A program made the position numbers and the translations under genes. From Vitis vinifera (lineage: Eukaryota; Streptophyta; Magnoliopsida; Vitales; Vitaceae), in contig NC_081808.1 in the NCBI RefSeq assembly GCF_030704535.1, forward strand, positions 19,838,501 through 19,902,500: DNA of 64,000 bases, given 5' to 3'. Positions 10,608 through 24,300 of the stretch are shown in pieces. Positions within the stretch are counted from its first letter, which is position 1. Each line of letters opens with the position of its first letter. The notes below the pieces were generated by a model. It worked only from the letters and a program-made list of their open reading frames with translations, was not told the DNA's origin and made no database searches.

Positions 10608-13600
10608 TTAGTCAAGCACATAGATTCGAGAGGCAATATCCTGGACCAACCAATCAAATCCCTCAAGAAGCCCTTCACCCGTGATTGCGCTGCAGCCCAC
10701 AATTTTCCAATGCCTGGTTTTGTCCATAGCTTCTAAGTTGAGGACCTGCAGGAGTATAATGTAGACCTGATTAAAATTGCATGCTGGAGAATTCAGTCAT
10801 TTTCATCTAAATACATATGGCTATAATTCACTAAAAGATCGAGCATACCCAAGAAGAAAAATGGGAAAAGGTAACCAAACAAACTGAATAGTTATGTGAT
10901 CTCATCCATGGATTAACAATCTAAGAAATATTTAGTAAATGGTCAAAATCAACATTCTTGATTCAATCCACAGGTTTTCTCCATACGATGCCATTCTTAT
11001 ATTTAATCACTTTTTCTAAAACCATCCAAAAAGTATTGGTATAGGTGTTGCGAAATAGAGACAATCCTCAGGTAAGGCATATGAGTCCAAAAGATAAGAT
11101 GACAAACACATGGTAAAGCAACAACTCCATTTCAGATACATAGATTATCGGTTCTGACCCAATTATGCTTGCAATCATATTAATTGCTTCTTGGCAACCA
11201 CAACATTCCAGAGAAGTCCAATGGATTAGAACTTTCAATCATCTCGATTAGATTTGGATTGCCCAATAAATATGCAGAGATCTGCTAGGTTTTTCACTGA
11301 AAATGATCGATGCCCACTCATGGTATCAAGGAAAAAATAACAAGTCATGGAGGTGGAAACCAAAGTATAAGCTGTAGGACTAATGTTGAAAATAGTTCCC
11401 ATCAGTTTTACGTAAACTCATAAATTTTTAACCGACACATAAAGGCAAATTTATGTCCTATTACAGAGCATGGAGCATACATTCTTTCACAAACCAAGAT
11501 TTCTAAAGCAAGCATGCTTGGTGGCATCCCAAAGGAATATCAAAATGGTTCTTTGATTCAAACTAATACTTGACCAAGTATTTATCAGAGGATGCAACTT
11601 TAAATAAGGTTCAATGGAAAAAAGGGAATTCATATAGTTAAGCCTAAGTAGTTGGGCTTAAGGCTATGTTAGGTTGAGTTGAATGTTTGACCACTGAAAT
11701 TATATGATGAAGTTATAAAAGACACTTGTAGCTTAAGAATAAGTTCTAACTTCCATCTACTAAACAGAACATGTCATTGTAGAAAATCATGCAGCAAGTG
11801 CCAAAACTACAACTCAAAAACAAGAAAAAGAAGTTCAGCTTTCTAATTAATGAATAATGTTTGTCTTAATCACTCGAAAAATATTAAGGCCTACAAATAT
11901 TTGAAAATTCACATACTAGGTAAGAAAGGCTACATTAAAGAATCTTGAAACTAAAAAGATAACATCACCATGCACCCTTACCTTAGCTATTTCTGCTGGT
12001 GTAAGAGCTCCATTTATATCTTGCTTATTTGCTAGTATCAGCAAGGATGCTCCCGACAGCCTCTGTCATAAGGCAAAATAAGGAGCTCTGTTATACATTT
12101 TCAGCCATAAGCAGGGCTATATTCTGAGTAAGAAAATTCTGCTGTAAAAACCTTTTCTCATACATTCCTACCTTTTATGAGACTCAGAATTATTTCAGTT
12201 CCATTTTCCTTTTTTTAATTTTAACAGTGAGGTGGTCATGGCATAGGCAAGAAAGAATCATAAACTAGACAAAAAGTAGAATAAATGATTAATGCAGGAG
12301 AGAGAAGGTAGTGGAGGTAGTAATGATGAAGAAACCTGGAAACCTAATTCTTTTGAATCCTGGCCCGGTTTTTCCCCACTAATCAATTAGGTTGCAAGGG
12401 CTAGTGATCAATAAAATAAGATTTGTGGGGCATCAGAGCCAAATTCTTGGGTCCTAAGTCCCTATACCGAGGTAGCTACAAAAGAAAAAAAAAACGACAA
12501 GCAACTACATCAACAAGCAGGATAAATTAATGCACAAGAGAAGCCCAAAAGAAAATATTGAAGGATGCTGAAATGATTTTGTAAATCACTGAATTATATA
12601 GAATTATAATAGAAAAGGTTATCATGAAAACATGCAGGAAATGCAGGGTGAAATGTATAAATTTCACTAACAAGTCAAAACATTTATTAATGAAATGAAT
12701 GAGCCACAATCTTGAACCCTAGCTTCCAGGTTCTCTGCTCCATTACTATACTAGTATCCTCAAACAATACAGGATATCTTGTGGAAAGGCACTCTTTTTT
12801 TATTTTATTTTTTTCAAAAATAAATATGGTGCAAATCCCTCCTCTAGGACAGAACTGAAATAGGTAATCAAATTATCTTCACATATGAATAGCTTAAGAT
12901 GATTGAATCACTTTTACAATCCCAGGAGTCAACCATCATTTAGTTTTACTCTAATTTATGGTGACCACCCATGCAAGCGGATGGATCTCTACCATCAAAT
13001 GTTATGAAATGATAAAGTTCCCTTTCTTAGGAGCATTCAAAACACACCCTAATAATTCTATTAAAAACACAAGAGGGAGGAATATGGAAAATAGTTATCT
13101 ACAGCTGCAAAAGAACAACTGCATGATAGAGGAAAAAGAAACCAATGTAAGAAACAATGAGGAAGACAAATAAGAACTTCCAATGAATGACAGCATAAAA
13201 TAAATCAGAGTTGAATACAAGAATGGTTTAAATAACAGAGAACTAAAATGGTGCCTACCTCTTCCTTCAAAAGGTTATCCAGTTCCATTTTGCAATCGTC
13301 TAACCTTCTAAGATCTGAACTATCAACGACCCATACCAAACCATCAGTTTGTTCGAAGTAGTTTCTCCAGTAAGATCTTATGGTTCTTTGGCCCCCAACA
13401 TCCCATATATTAAGAGTATACCTGTCAGATTCATACCAAAATGGAATTTCAGCGTCTCAACCCAATGCCCAATAAATAGGTATAAAACCTCAGGATCAAT
13501 CTATAAGCATATCAGTTGTAACAAAAGGAGCAGACCCACAGACTAATCTCTTGAGTGAATACCAATGAAAAAAAAACACATTGATTAAATGAACAAAAAT

Positions 13601-14048
13601 GAATTCAACAAATTCACATAACGCGCTATTCAACTCAATGATTTCAACCTGTGATTCAACATTCAAATATCTTTTCTTTTCATTTCTTAGTAATTAAACA
13701 GAACGAAAGTTACCCAACACATTTGTGACAAAACCCAGATTGCAAAAAGTAATTAGTGGACTTGAGGAAAGAGAAGAAGAAAGCTTTTACTTGTGGTAGG
13801 TGATGGTTTTGATATTGAAGCCGAGGGTGGGACTGATAACACTAGTGTCCTCTCCATTGATTTTCAACACAATTGTAGTCTTCCCTGAATTATCAAGACC
13901 CCTGTCCAAAATACCCCATTAAAGCAGACAAAAACACTGATTATATGATATAGAAAGGGAATGCAGGGAGTGCTTGAACATACACCATGAGTATACGCAT
14001 TTCCTTCTCTTTTCTCTTGATTTTTCTAATGATGCTGAGAAGCCCCAT
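10608..14048 (-). CDS. ARL2: ADP-ribosylation factor-like GTPase ARL2 (TITAN5/HALLIMASCH type)
   Basis: Five coding exons on the minus strand: 14048-13984, 13901-13791, 13421-13259, 12062-11982 and 10745-10608. They total 558 nt, giving 185 residues, the usual ARL2 length. All G-motifs are present: P-loop GLDNSGKT (residues 23-30), switch II WDVGGQ (65-70), NKQD (125-128) and CSAI (158-161). In plants and animals ARL2 acts with tubulin-folding cofactors in making alpha/beta-tubulin dimers; loss of the Arabidopsis gene (TTN5/HAL) is embryo-lethal. A 5'UTR intron is likely: acceptor CTGGCAG eight bases before the ATG (14057-14059) and donor at 14370-14369, placing the first leader exon at about 14371-14480, which carries a CT-rich repeat on the mRNA strand. 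Function is by family; the gene call itself is firm. Confidence 0.93.
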
Positions 14049-14394
14049 TACTCCAACTGCCAGATAGATGGAGATGTATCAATCTGAGCTGAAGGAAAGG
14101 GAGGCAAACAGACCCGATTTGCCCCTAATCTGATAATATTGATTAATTTTTCTGTTCAATTACAGTACTAAGCGTGATCCAGAAAATAGAACCCAATGTT
14201 TTCTTCCTCCCCATGTCACATAACTTCAATCTAAAGCTCAAGGCCAAATTGGGTTACTTCCAAATTGGGGTATGCCCCTGCAATAAGGGGTCGTACCACT
14301 ATGGTTTAATTCGAAATTTCGAAGATGAAAAGGAGATTGTCCAAGAGAGAGATTACCGAGAGGAAACTACCTGTTTCGTTGCCGAATATGCCCA

Positions 14395-14424
14395 CGAGAG
14401 AGAAAGAGAGAGAGAGAGAAAGAG
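14395..14424. repeat. (GA)n-rich tract in the ARL2 leader
   Basis: Imperfect GA repeats, read as CT repeats in the ARL2 transcript direction. They lie in the presumed 5'UTR exon, about 25-50 bases upstream of the leader splice donor. Confidence 0.8.
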
Positions 14425-14479
14425 TAGAGATCTGCGTGGCTTTTGAAAGAAATTGAAATGAACACAGCTACGGCGTTTC

Positions 14480-15366
14480 ACTCTCGCAGAACACCGGAGC
14501 CCTCCAACGCCACATTCATGGGCTTTTAATTCTAATTAATTATAACTATTATTATTATTATTATTATTAAATTTAGATTCAGATTTTTTTTTTTTTTTTG
14601 GTAAGTTAAAAAAATTTATTTTCTAAAAAATTATAGTGCAGAGAATTATAACACTCTATGTTACATAAGCTCACCATATAAGTATCATATGATACTTATT
14701 TTTTCGTATTATTTGTAAGTCAAGACACCATTCAGTTCAGTTTTTTTTCTTTCTTTTTTTCTAACCATTTTTTTATTTTTATTTTTAGTCATATTTTTCC
14801 ACTTTTATTTTTGTAATTTAAATTCTTTTAAACCCTTTTTAGTCATTTTATATGGATGAAATGTAAGAGGTAATATGAAGGTTGTAATTGGCTTATTTGT
14901 GGAAGTTCATTTTTAAGGGAGGATGATAATGTGGAACCACTTATTCCTTCCATATGCATTTTAAGCTTCTTCCTTGTCTTCCAATGATCCTATCCCTACT
15001 TCAAGTCTCCAACAAAAATACAACACAAGAAATATAGCTCATACGGTCACACATAAGTAGAAAAATTGATAGGCATCACCTGCCATTTTTTCAAAGTTAA
15101 TATCAAGATTCTGGTTTGCTATTTCAAAAATAAGCTTCTCCTTGAAAAAATTGATATATACACAATGTTGGTTTTTGCTACCTCTTAACTGGACTAGGAA
15201 CAAAAATTGATAAAACAGCATGCCGCTCTAACATTAAGCTAAGCTCTTCAAAATCGTGGAGCCCCATTGTGGTTAAAATGGGTTACCAATGCTCACCAAT
15301 GAGAATATAAATTATACGCTAACAAAACAGTGTTTAGCAGTTTCTTTTTATCTTTTGGTGCAATGC
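14480..15366. other. Intergenic region between ARL2 and NOL6
   Basis: This stretch combines the promoter side of ARL2 and the 3' flank of NOL6, both on the minus strand. It contains AT-rich and poly-T sequence and no supported gene. Confidence 0.45.
14547..14569. repeat. (ATT)n microsatellite
   Basis: About seven ATT units just upstream of the ARL2 leader, followed by a poly-T run at 14586-14600. Confidence 0.85.
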
Positions 15367-18300
15367 TCAGTTCCTGAGCCTTGGGGACTTGAGTAGATAA
15401 ATACTCCTCACAAACCCTTTCCCGACCTCACCGACAGCTTTTAGCACATTGACTGGATCTTTTTCCTCCTCATTCTCTTCACTTCGTCCCCGTTTCTGCA
15501 AAAAGTGAACCCACAAAGAGATGATGTTTATATCAATAGTATTAGAAACTTTAACCATATCTTTTCATTTATAGGCAACTGCTAAAACATATTCTTCTAT
15601 ACCTTTGAAGATGATCTCTCCCACATCATGCCAATGGCATCACCTCCTAGAGAATCGTACCACAACTTGAAAGCGTTTGGAAACTCTTCCTATAGATATT
15701 TGGGAAAATTTTAGCAAGGAGAAAAAGTGCCAAGAGTAGTAGTCCAGAGGATTTCTAAAAACTTGCCTCTAAATCCCCAATGAAGCACCTCAGTGGATCA
15801 AAGTCTACCAGTAGCGTATCTTTCAAATCTGGGGAGTTTCCTTTCATGTGTTCAGGCAACAAAAATGGATGAAAAGCCTTGCTAGCATTGCCCTGAGCAA
15901 CATGCTTCCCTGCCCAAGATATGCATATTATGAGACAAGAACCAAGATTATGCACTCTTGCAATGAAGAGAAAGTATAAAATGGCAATATGGGTTTCCAC
16001 CAGCCTTCTATTGTACCTTGGTTCATCTCAGATGGGAAGAGAAGACGTTGGGGATAAGGCATTTTCTCCCTGTGGAGAAGAATTACAGCATCATAGTTGT
16101 TCAAGGGAGTACGGAAAAGACACTGCAAATGCAAATTTGGGTTATAACAATTCAGAGGCATAAAAAAACAATTACAACACCTGAACCATGAATTAACATG
16201 TGAGCAATGTGTCTCACCTCCCATTTGTAAGAATCAATTTGACCCCCCAAAATAAGTTTAGTCAATAGGTTTGCACTGCTTCGGGCATAGGCCACCAACC
16301 TTCTAAGCTCCTTTTAAATAAAAGATGTTCCATGTCAGAGAATAACAAAGAGCAACACCCATACTAATGAAGCTTTTTCGAGGCATAATTATTTATATCA
16401 CCAGCCGATATAAAAGAATGTCCTTTGTGGCCATGTTTTAATATTCATAGAGCTGCTCTGTCTCCAACCAGAATTATTCTGATTTTCTTTTTCTTTTTAA
16501 CCAAAGAACATTGAATAAGGTTTTCTAATGGTGAAAAAACAGCCATAAAGAGGTTGACCAAAAAAAAACTCATTAACTTAGAAAGAGCCATAGCAATGCA
16601 GTAAATAAATCACTGTGCTGATTAACTAGAAAGCATGAAGAAACAAGGTACAGCTTAGCCACAGAAAAGATCATGCAGCCAACTTTGGGTTGAAGAAACT
16701 ACTTACTGATGAGTTTGGTGAGAATCTGGTCCAAGCTTCAGATGCCTTATCATAAGCTGTTGCTAAGAACATTGCCGGGTTTACATTTTGGGCATTTTCT
16801 TCATAACCTTTTCTACTTGAAGTAAAATTCTCCTATCCAATTGACAAATCATTGATGCTCATAAATCAAGAACTGGTAGCATGAAAGAACCAACAAATAC
16901 TGTATATGATTTCACAAAAACAATAACTTTAAGCTGCAGCACTTACATTAATCTCTTTTTCATCACTTGGGCTCAAATCACTATTTATGTCAACCACCAA
17001 AGCAGAGAAATTCCAGTCATACTCTGATAATAACCGTAAGAACCTGTCAACCAAATTAAGTTAGGTTGTTACCCCAAGGTGGACTGGGTGAAATAGTTCC
17101 TAAATATTACTTTCCATTCATATATTACATGCACATGTATCAGGCAAAAACAAACTAATGAAGTAAACAGAAAAAACAAATAAGAAACTGAAATAATTAA
17201 AATTAGCTTCATTTTTTTTAAAGTAATCATAATATAAATTTAATGTGCCTGAAATCTCCTAGAAGGGCTGGAAGAGAACGCTCACAATTCATTCCATCAC
17301 CGTGATCTGTGTTACAGATGCATCACCTTTGGGACTTAAATTTTTATTCTCCCTCTCCTCTTTTCTTTTGGGTGGTACAAGAGAGTCCATTTGCCTAGCT
17401 CAAAGGCTAGACTCCTCCCCATTTTTTCTTGGAGTTTTAAGCCCAAGAACTTTCCTTTATAGGGAGACAGGAGATACCATTAGGCTACAAGGGTCAGTGA
17501 ATAAACTTCTGATATTCATGATTTTCAACAAATCAAGAAAGCAATGGACTTTGAAATTCATGATTAGCATGTATAAAACAAGTAGAACAAGTTATTAAAG
17601 GGAATTCAACCTTAGAAATCCTGATATCCGAGAGCAAGGCACATAAAATGGTAAAGGCTTCAAAAAGAGATATGCAACCAATAGCTCAACTGCCTCCTCG
17701 ACCAAGCAAGCTGAAAAGAGATGCGAAGCAACCCATCGCTTCGCTAGCCTTCACAAAGAAACAAAGATAAAATAAAACAATCATGTCAGGCAAAGGATAA
17801 GAATGGAAAAAATTATTTTGAAGGAACTTCAAATCCTCACCGAACAACTGGCCCATATATTGGGTAACAACCCTGTAGACCATTAATCATGCTAGAATGC
17901 TGGCCACGGGTAAAAAGTTCCTTGTCAACAGAAGAAATATGCTTCAGTTGATTACTCCCATCTACAACAATAAAATAGGTTCAATGAGTTCAACATCACA
18001 ACAATCTGAACAATCCACCAACACTTTGTAATCATGAATAAAGGGAAGTACACTTACTTTGCCTATTCAACAAACTCAGGCCTCTTTCATGCAAAATTCT
18101 AAGACGAAATGCATATCCAGACATAAAAACATCCACATTTTCCTCAGTAGCAGTGCAGATCATACCCCAATTGTTCTGGAGACTGACATAACTGTATCAT
18201 CAGATTTAAGAAAAATTACAGTCATTTTTGTGAATCAGCAAAATCAAACTGACCTACCTTTCTCCAATTCTTAGAAGGAAAGCAGATTTAGTCTTCTCAA

Positions 18301-21300
18301 TAGCTACATCATCCATTGGCCAGTTGCCTGAACCTTCCAACTAGATAATAGCCAAAAACAAGTCTTCAGAAACTCTCTAAATAGCATTAAAAACCGAACC
18401 ATGACTAGTCGCATGAATCTTGCCTGAATCATAACTTCCAATGGTTGAATACAGGTTGAAGTGAGCTTATTTAATCTAGGAACAGCACTCTTTTCGTTGG
18501 CTAGGGGATGAGGTTCAGGAGGGAAGACAGATGTAAACCTGAAAGCTGTGAATATTGATCAGCGCATAGCATCCATGATTTATGCAAATCAAACACTCTG
18601 TGTACATGTTAGAATATGAAAATCTTGCTTTAATAAAGAGAAAAAACATAGCTTCAGCAAAAAACCTATATTAAGAGAGCAATTACACAAGAGTACATAT
18701 AATACAATTACATATATTATATTTGATTAGCTTCTTCCAATTCATGCATTATTAGAATAGAGGTTTAGATAAATTAGACAAACTTGTATGTTTGTGATGT
18801 AATAATATATGTTGTGTGTGTAAAGCTAGGAGATATAGGATTGAACCCTTTACCATTAAGCTAGACTCAGTCATCAATCGCAAAGAAAATTACAATGTAT
18901 TAATATTGAATGAATTGCCCTCAAAAAATACTTTCCGTGCTTCTTATTCTGTTTCAAGCTCAGACCATCGCTTTTCCCTATTTTCTGTGGATGCTCTTTG
19001 GCTCTTGTTTAATCTAAAAAAAAATTCTAAAAATTCTTATCAACTATTAATGTTCTTTAAATTGTATATAAAAAAATTCTTTAAACATCATACTGTGTTT
19101 CTTACTGAAATAGCTAAGTTCTTAAAATCAATTACACAATTAAATGAGAGATCAACAAGTAAATTATTAGAACTAATGAAAAACAATGGTAATATAAGGA
19201 TTAAAAAATTTCAGGTTTTATATTTATTATTTACTAAAAAAATTTCTTTTGTTTACTATTATCAAAGATTGCCTCCTGTAGAAGAACATAAGTAATGCAG
19301 CAAATCAGTAAAAAAAAAATAAAAGAGAAAAAGGGTATAACATGGTTATTTCAGATGAGAAAAGAAACCTGAATCTAAAGGCTGCACACTAGACACCTTC
19401 AAAGGAATGTCTTTGAGAAGATGTAATCGCTTTGACAACACTTCAAATGCCTCAAGCAAACTTCCAGAAAATGAGATAGAATCTGAAAAATTATCACATC
19501 CTTTTCTCAATCACTGTACAGTTTGAAGAGAAGAAAGCCATAGCACAGACAAGAAAGAATTTTTTTTTTTTTTGATAGGTTAGCACAGACAAGAAAAAAA
19601 GTCCAAAAACTATCAGCAGGTAGTCACCAACTAGTTTTACCTCCAACACCATTAACCAGAGAGAAATCAAGTTGATCTACAATATGCACGATATTTCTTT
19701 CTGACAAGGAAAGGTGCCGCAAAAGGAGATATTCGGTAATCCTTTTTATGATGGTATGCCTTTCCCATTGCTTGCTTTCCCATACTAGCAAGTGAGATAA
19801 CATGGTCGTCATTCCAATCATCTTAAAACAATAACCTTGAATATTGGCAGCCAACAGAAACATTAGTATCTGCCTCACCTGTGCTTTCTGCAATCATCCC
19901 ATCTTTAAATCTTCGAAGCTCTGCTTTCTCTCCCCAAAACTTCCGGAATTTAAGAGCCTAGTTCAGAATGCCAATTAACATCAATTCATACATCATTTGC
20001 CATGTTTGGAATTTCAAAATCAAGAACAGAAGTCAAATACCTCATCTTTATGCTCAGCATTTGGACCAACATCGACCACTCTAAAAGCTTTCTCTAAAGA
20101 GCTGACTGAAATCCCAATGAGCAATGGCTCTCGATCAAAGATTGATAAACCCTAGAATCATAACATGGTCAGAACAATTCGATAGAAATTACATAGAATC
20201 CATATAGAAATTTAGTCCACCAATTTCATACATTTTCCACATTGCATTCTGAAGTGGCATTTTTCCAGCTAACACGGATGAACTTTGCTCTATCACTCAA
20301 TCCTTGACACAGAAGAAAATGAACTTTCTGCTCAAAGGATCTCCAACATTCCTCATCCAAGCAAAACCCCAATGCATAAACATCACTATTTCCTTTCAAA
20401 TTCAATCTAAAAGAGCAAGCACATAAGAGACAAAGGAAACAGTTACATATCTTTGCTGAAAATTACAGAGAAAGTTGATGATTAATAGGAGATCAATGAA
20501 ATGTGCATAAAAGTACCATCAACAATGGAAATACATAATGTTATGGGGAAAAAATTAACTCTTCAGTACCAACAAAGTAATCAAAAGGTTACTCCAGGTT
20601 CAATTTTTGACATAATATTGAAAAGGGACCCCCATTAACAGAGTTTTTCCAACCATATGTGCAATCAAGATGAATGGTTGGCACATATTTCAAATGACAA
20701 TGAAGAAAAAATTGCAATGATGGTTATAGCTCTCCAATGGACAAGGAGTCTCTAAAAGATTCATGGACCATGTTACGTGAATACAGCTACCATGCATAGA
20801 GTTGGCATGAATGCATATTGAGATGGCAAATTCTCAAAGACAAGAAAAATAAAACAGCACAACAATATATACAACATAAGTAAAACAGTATGCATACGTA
20901 CAAACACACACACACAGACACACACAATCATACTCCTTTATCCCACCCTCCTGCTTCTACCATTATCAAAACCCTTAAGAATCCTTCTTATGTTCTTCTC
21001 TTTAAAATGATATTTTCCCTATATTTAATGATAAAGCTGAGTTCCATGCTTCTTCTTCATCCCTGACCAGAGTCAGCTTGCATGCAAAGCATGTATCAGA
21101 AACCAAAAAATTAATTGAAAGTTTGGACACATGCAAGGATGACCAAGTATGATAGACACAAAACAAACAGGACTCCTCAATAAAATTCTCCATGTATGTG
21201 AAATTCCAAAAGTTTCATTTGGTCTAAAGATAATAACATATTCTCCTGGGCTGCTACTGTAAAAATGAATATAAATGCACCAAATAAAGTAACATGAAAA

Positions 21301-24300
21301 AAAAAATAGAAAAAAAGATCATATTGAAATAGGAGTCAAAAAGGCCCTGTGGACAAAATTCTTTTATTTTGAGCTAATTAGAATCTCAAATAAAAAGCAG
21401 AAACAAAATAAAATCAGTTTGGCATTTCCTCTTCCAGTATAAAACATCATGAGACCTACACCAAGCATCAAATAAAGAAGCTGTACCTCATGCAGTAGTC
21501 ATATTTAGCTGGATAGTCAATCTTAGTCATAAAAAGCTCCTCAAACCCACCATCTTTACATTTGCCTATGCAACTAAGGGTCAAAACAGCCTCATCTTGG
21601 AGCTGAAATGTTTTTTGAGAGGGAGAAAAAAAAAAAGATAGATACATATTTGTCAGACAACTGCAGTTGCTTGAAAAAAGTGCACAAACACTAACGGAAG
21701 ATCCATATATTCATCAAGGAGCCAAATTTAATATGGTTACAAGAGGTACCTCCAAAAAGCCACCTCCTGTAATCCGGAACGCCAAATTAAAATGAGCAAG
21801 TGACTCAGATATAACTACAGGAAATAATCTTAAATATTGCTTCCTTTCCAGCAACTCCTGAGATCATAACGAATATAAATGAGCTCTAACATGCAAATGA
21901 ATGAAAATCAATACTTTCAGGACACACAACAGTTCAACACCCAACAGTTAATGAAATAAAGGAACATGATTTCTTGCCTTTGGTAAGAAGGCATTTTGAA
22001 ACTATCTCATCCAATTAGAAAAGATTAAATATTCACAAGTCTAGCAAGCAATATCATAAAGGATCATTTGGCTGAAAGAGAGGTTTGTATATATATCAAC
22101 TACATTATTTTAGCCTACACTGCATTGTAGTTTGACCTTACAGTGTGTTAGTCCAAAAATATTTAAATCCATTTAAAAACATAAATGAAATCCATGAAGG
22201 GTCAGGACATAGTGCACCTCCTTTGAAATATTCAGTAGGCTTTGAGACTTGAAATAAAGACCAGTATTCCATAGCTTAGATGTGGCTGCAAAAACAACAA
22301 CAACGATAACCACCTTTATTATTTTGATTAGGATAAACATTATTCTTGATTAAAAAAAATTAATGTTTGCCATCAGCTCAATAAAGCTTACACTCCAATC
22401 AGCTAGCTCTCAGTTAGAATAGAGAAGAAAAAGAACTCATGGAAATTTGGTTGCTAATGTCAGACAGAAGAATGATCTTACTGTTTCCAAACAACATCTA
22501 AATGGTTCTCTTATGTTTCTCTTCCAGATCAAAATTTTCTCATATTTTCACTTTAAAGAACTAGGAAATATGGTAGGCAGGTTAGTGTTCCTGATGTCAT
22601 AAGAAATAAGATATTGGAAACCAAAAAAGCATTCTGCCTACTCTTCCATATGTAAGTTGTTACGGCATAATATGGCAGCCCAAGTCCTATGAGCTTAAAC
22701 TTTTCAGAAAGTTGGTTACTGAACATAGTAATCAGAGTTCTAGTTAACCACTGAACATGGAGATCTTGGGTTCAAATCCTCCCCCCATATATTAGTCTAT
22801 TTAATTATTGTCATCACAAATTTATGATTCATCTGCGGCTACAACTATCTGTGCCTCCCACGTGGTATGAGGCTACACATGAGCGGGAGTGTTACAACAT
22901 GAACCAAAATCCAAGCAGCTTTAAACTTGTAGGAAAGTTGGCGCTTCAACATAGTTTCAGAACTTTTGTCAACTTCGGGTTTCAGGTTCAAGTTCTCCCC
23001 TTAGTTTTTTTGTCTGCAGTTATATCACTGTTTGTTCCTGTCACATGCGGGGTATGGGGCCACATCGTGGGGCCAAATCCTAGCAGCTTTAACTTTAGGG
23101 AAATCAGTTACTCAACTTAGGTGAACTACGATACACGTGGATGATGGACTGGTTAACACTCTTTAAAGCATCTCTCAAAAAAGCAATCAACTGACTACCA
23201 AAATTCCAACCTTGGAACCCACACCAACGATCAAAAGTCTTACTCAAAACAAAAAGAAGCTTCAAGATTTTGAGAATCATTAAAATGATGATTAAATAAT
23301 AGCATTTCTGTGCACACAGAAGTAAGAATGGGCAGACAAACCACCAAGTTTTCAGTTCTCATGCCTCAATGTGAAAAGAACATTCATGATTCCTTTTTAT
23401 TTTCTTCCTTTTTTATTTTTCTTGTCCTCTCTTTTTTTTGGGTCATGACTACAGAGTTTTCTTTTCTTCTCTTCTTTTTTCTTTTCTTTTCTATTCTTTT
23501 CTTTCTTTCCTTGTCTATGTCTCTCCCAGGTCACAACTACAAAGCATTCACAGGCCTACCTGCTAGGGTTTCACCTGAGACTTCAGGTTTCTAAGTCACA
23601 ATCCCGGCCAACCAAAATTGATTCTGTTGATGAATTATATGGATATCAGCCCTGCATTTACATTTAACACACACCACTTTGCCCAAACAGAATCATACTC
23701 CAAGACAATAAACTATATATGAATTTGATTACTGAATCTCAATTCTCACATAGGTATTAAATTATAAAATTTACAAAAACTTTTGTAGTTTCATGTCCAA
23801 CTATTGAACAAATTTCATTGTTCATAAGCCATACCTCTAAAAATACAAATTATTCACTTAAAACATCTTTCACAAAACTTAACCCTCCCTTGGTTGTAGA
23901 GAAAACATGAAAACAAGGAAAAAAAATAAAAGAGAGAAAAGGAAAGGAAATGTTTTGATCTTATGCTCTATGTTTTTTTTTTTTTTGATAAGTAAATGCA
24001 CAGAAAAAAGATTGATCTTATGCTCCATATCGCTTTTGTTTTTTCTTAAATAATGGAAAAAAAAATCACCTCAACTAAGCTAAACTAGTTGTATCATGAT
24101 CAGTTGGGAGGAAACTTCCATTTTCTTGGTTCCAGGCATGAAAGATTCAAAATTCAAGCTCTTAGTTTCATTTCTTTGCTTCTCTTAACTTTTCACAGCA
24201 TACAAAAACAGCACAAGAAAAGAGGGGGAAATTTGACTCGTCAGCGGTATTTATTGACTGCTATGCAAGAGGAAAAACTAAACATACCAATGAAATCCAA

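Noticed and set aside
18825-18875. tRNA-like A-box and B-box words on the minus strand (TAGCTTAATGG, GGTTCAATCC)
   Set aside because: The two boxes are almost adjacent rather than 30 or more bases apart, and no cloverleaf can be formed; at best a repeat remnant.
18816-19295. 159-codon plus-strand open frame inside a NOL6 intron
   Set aside because: Long for AT-rich DNA, but opens with GTG and has no ATG in its first two thirds. It has no recognisable motif and lies antisense within an intron.
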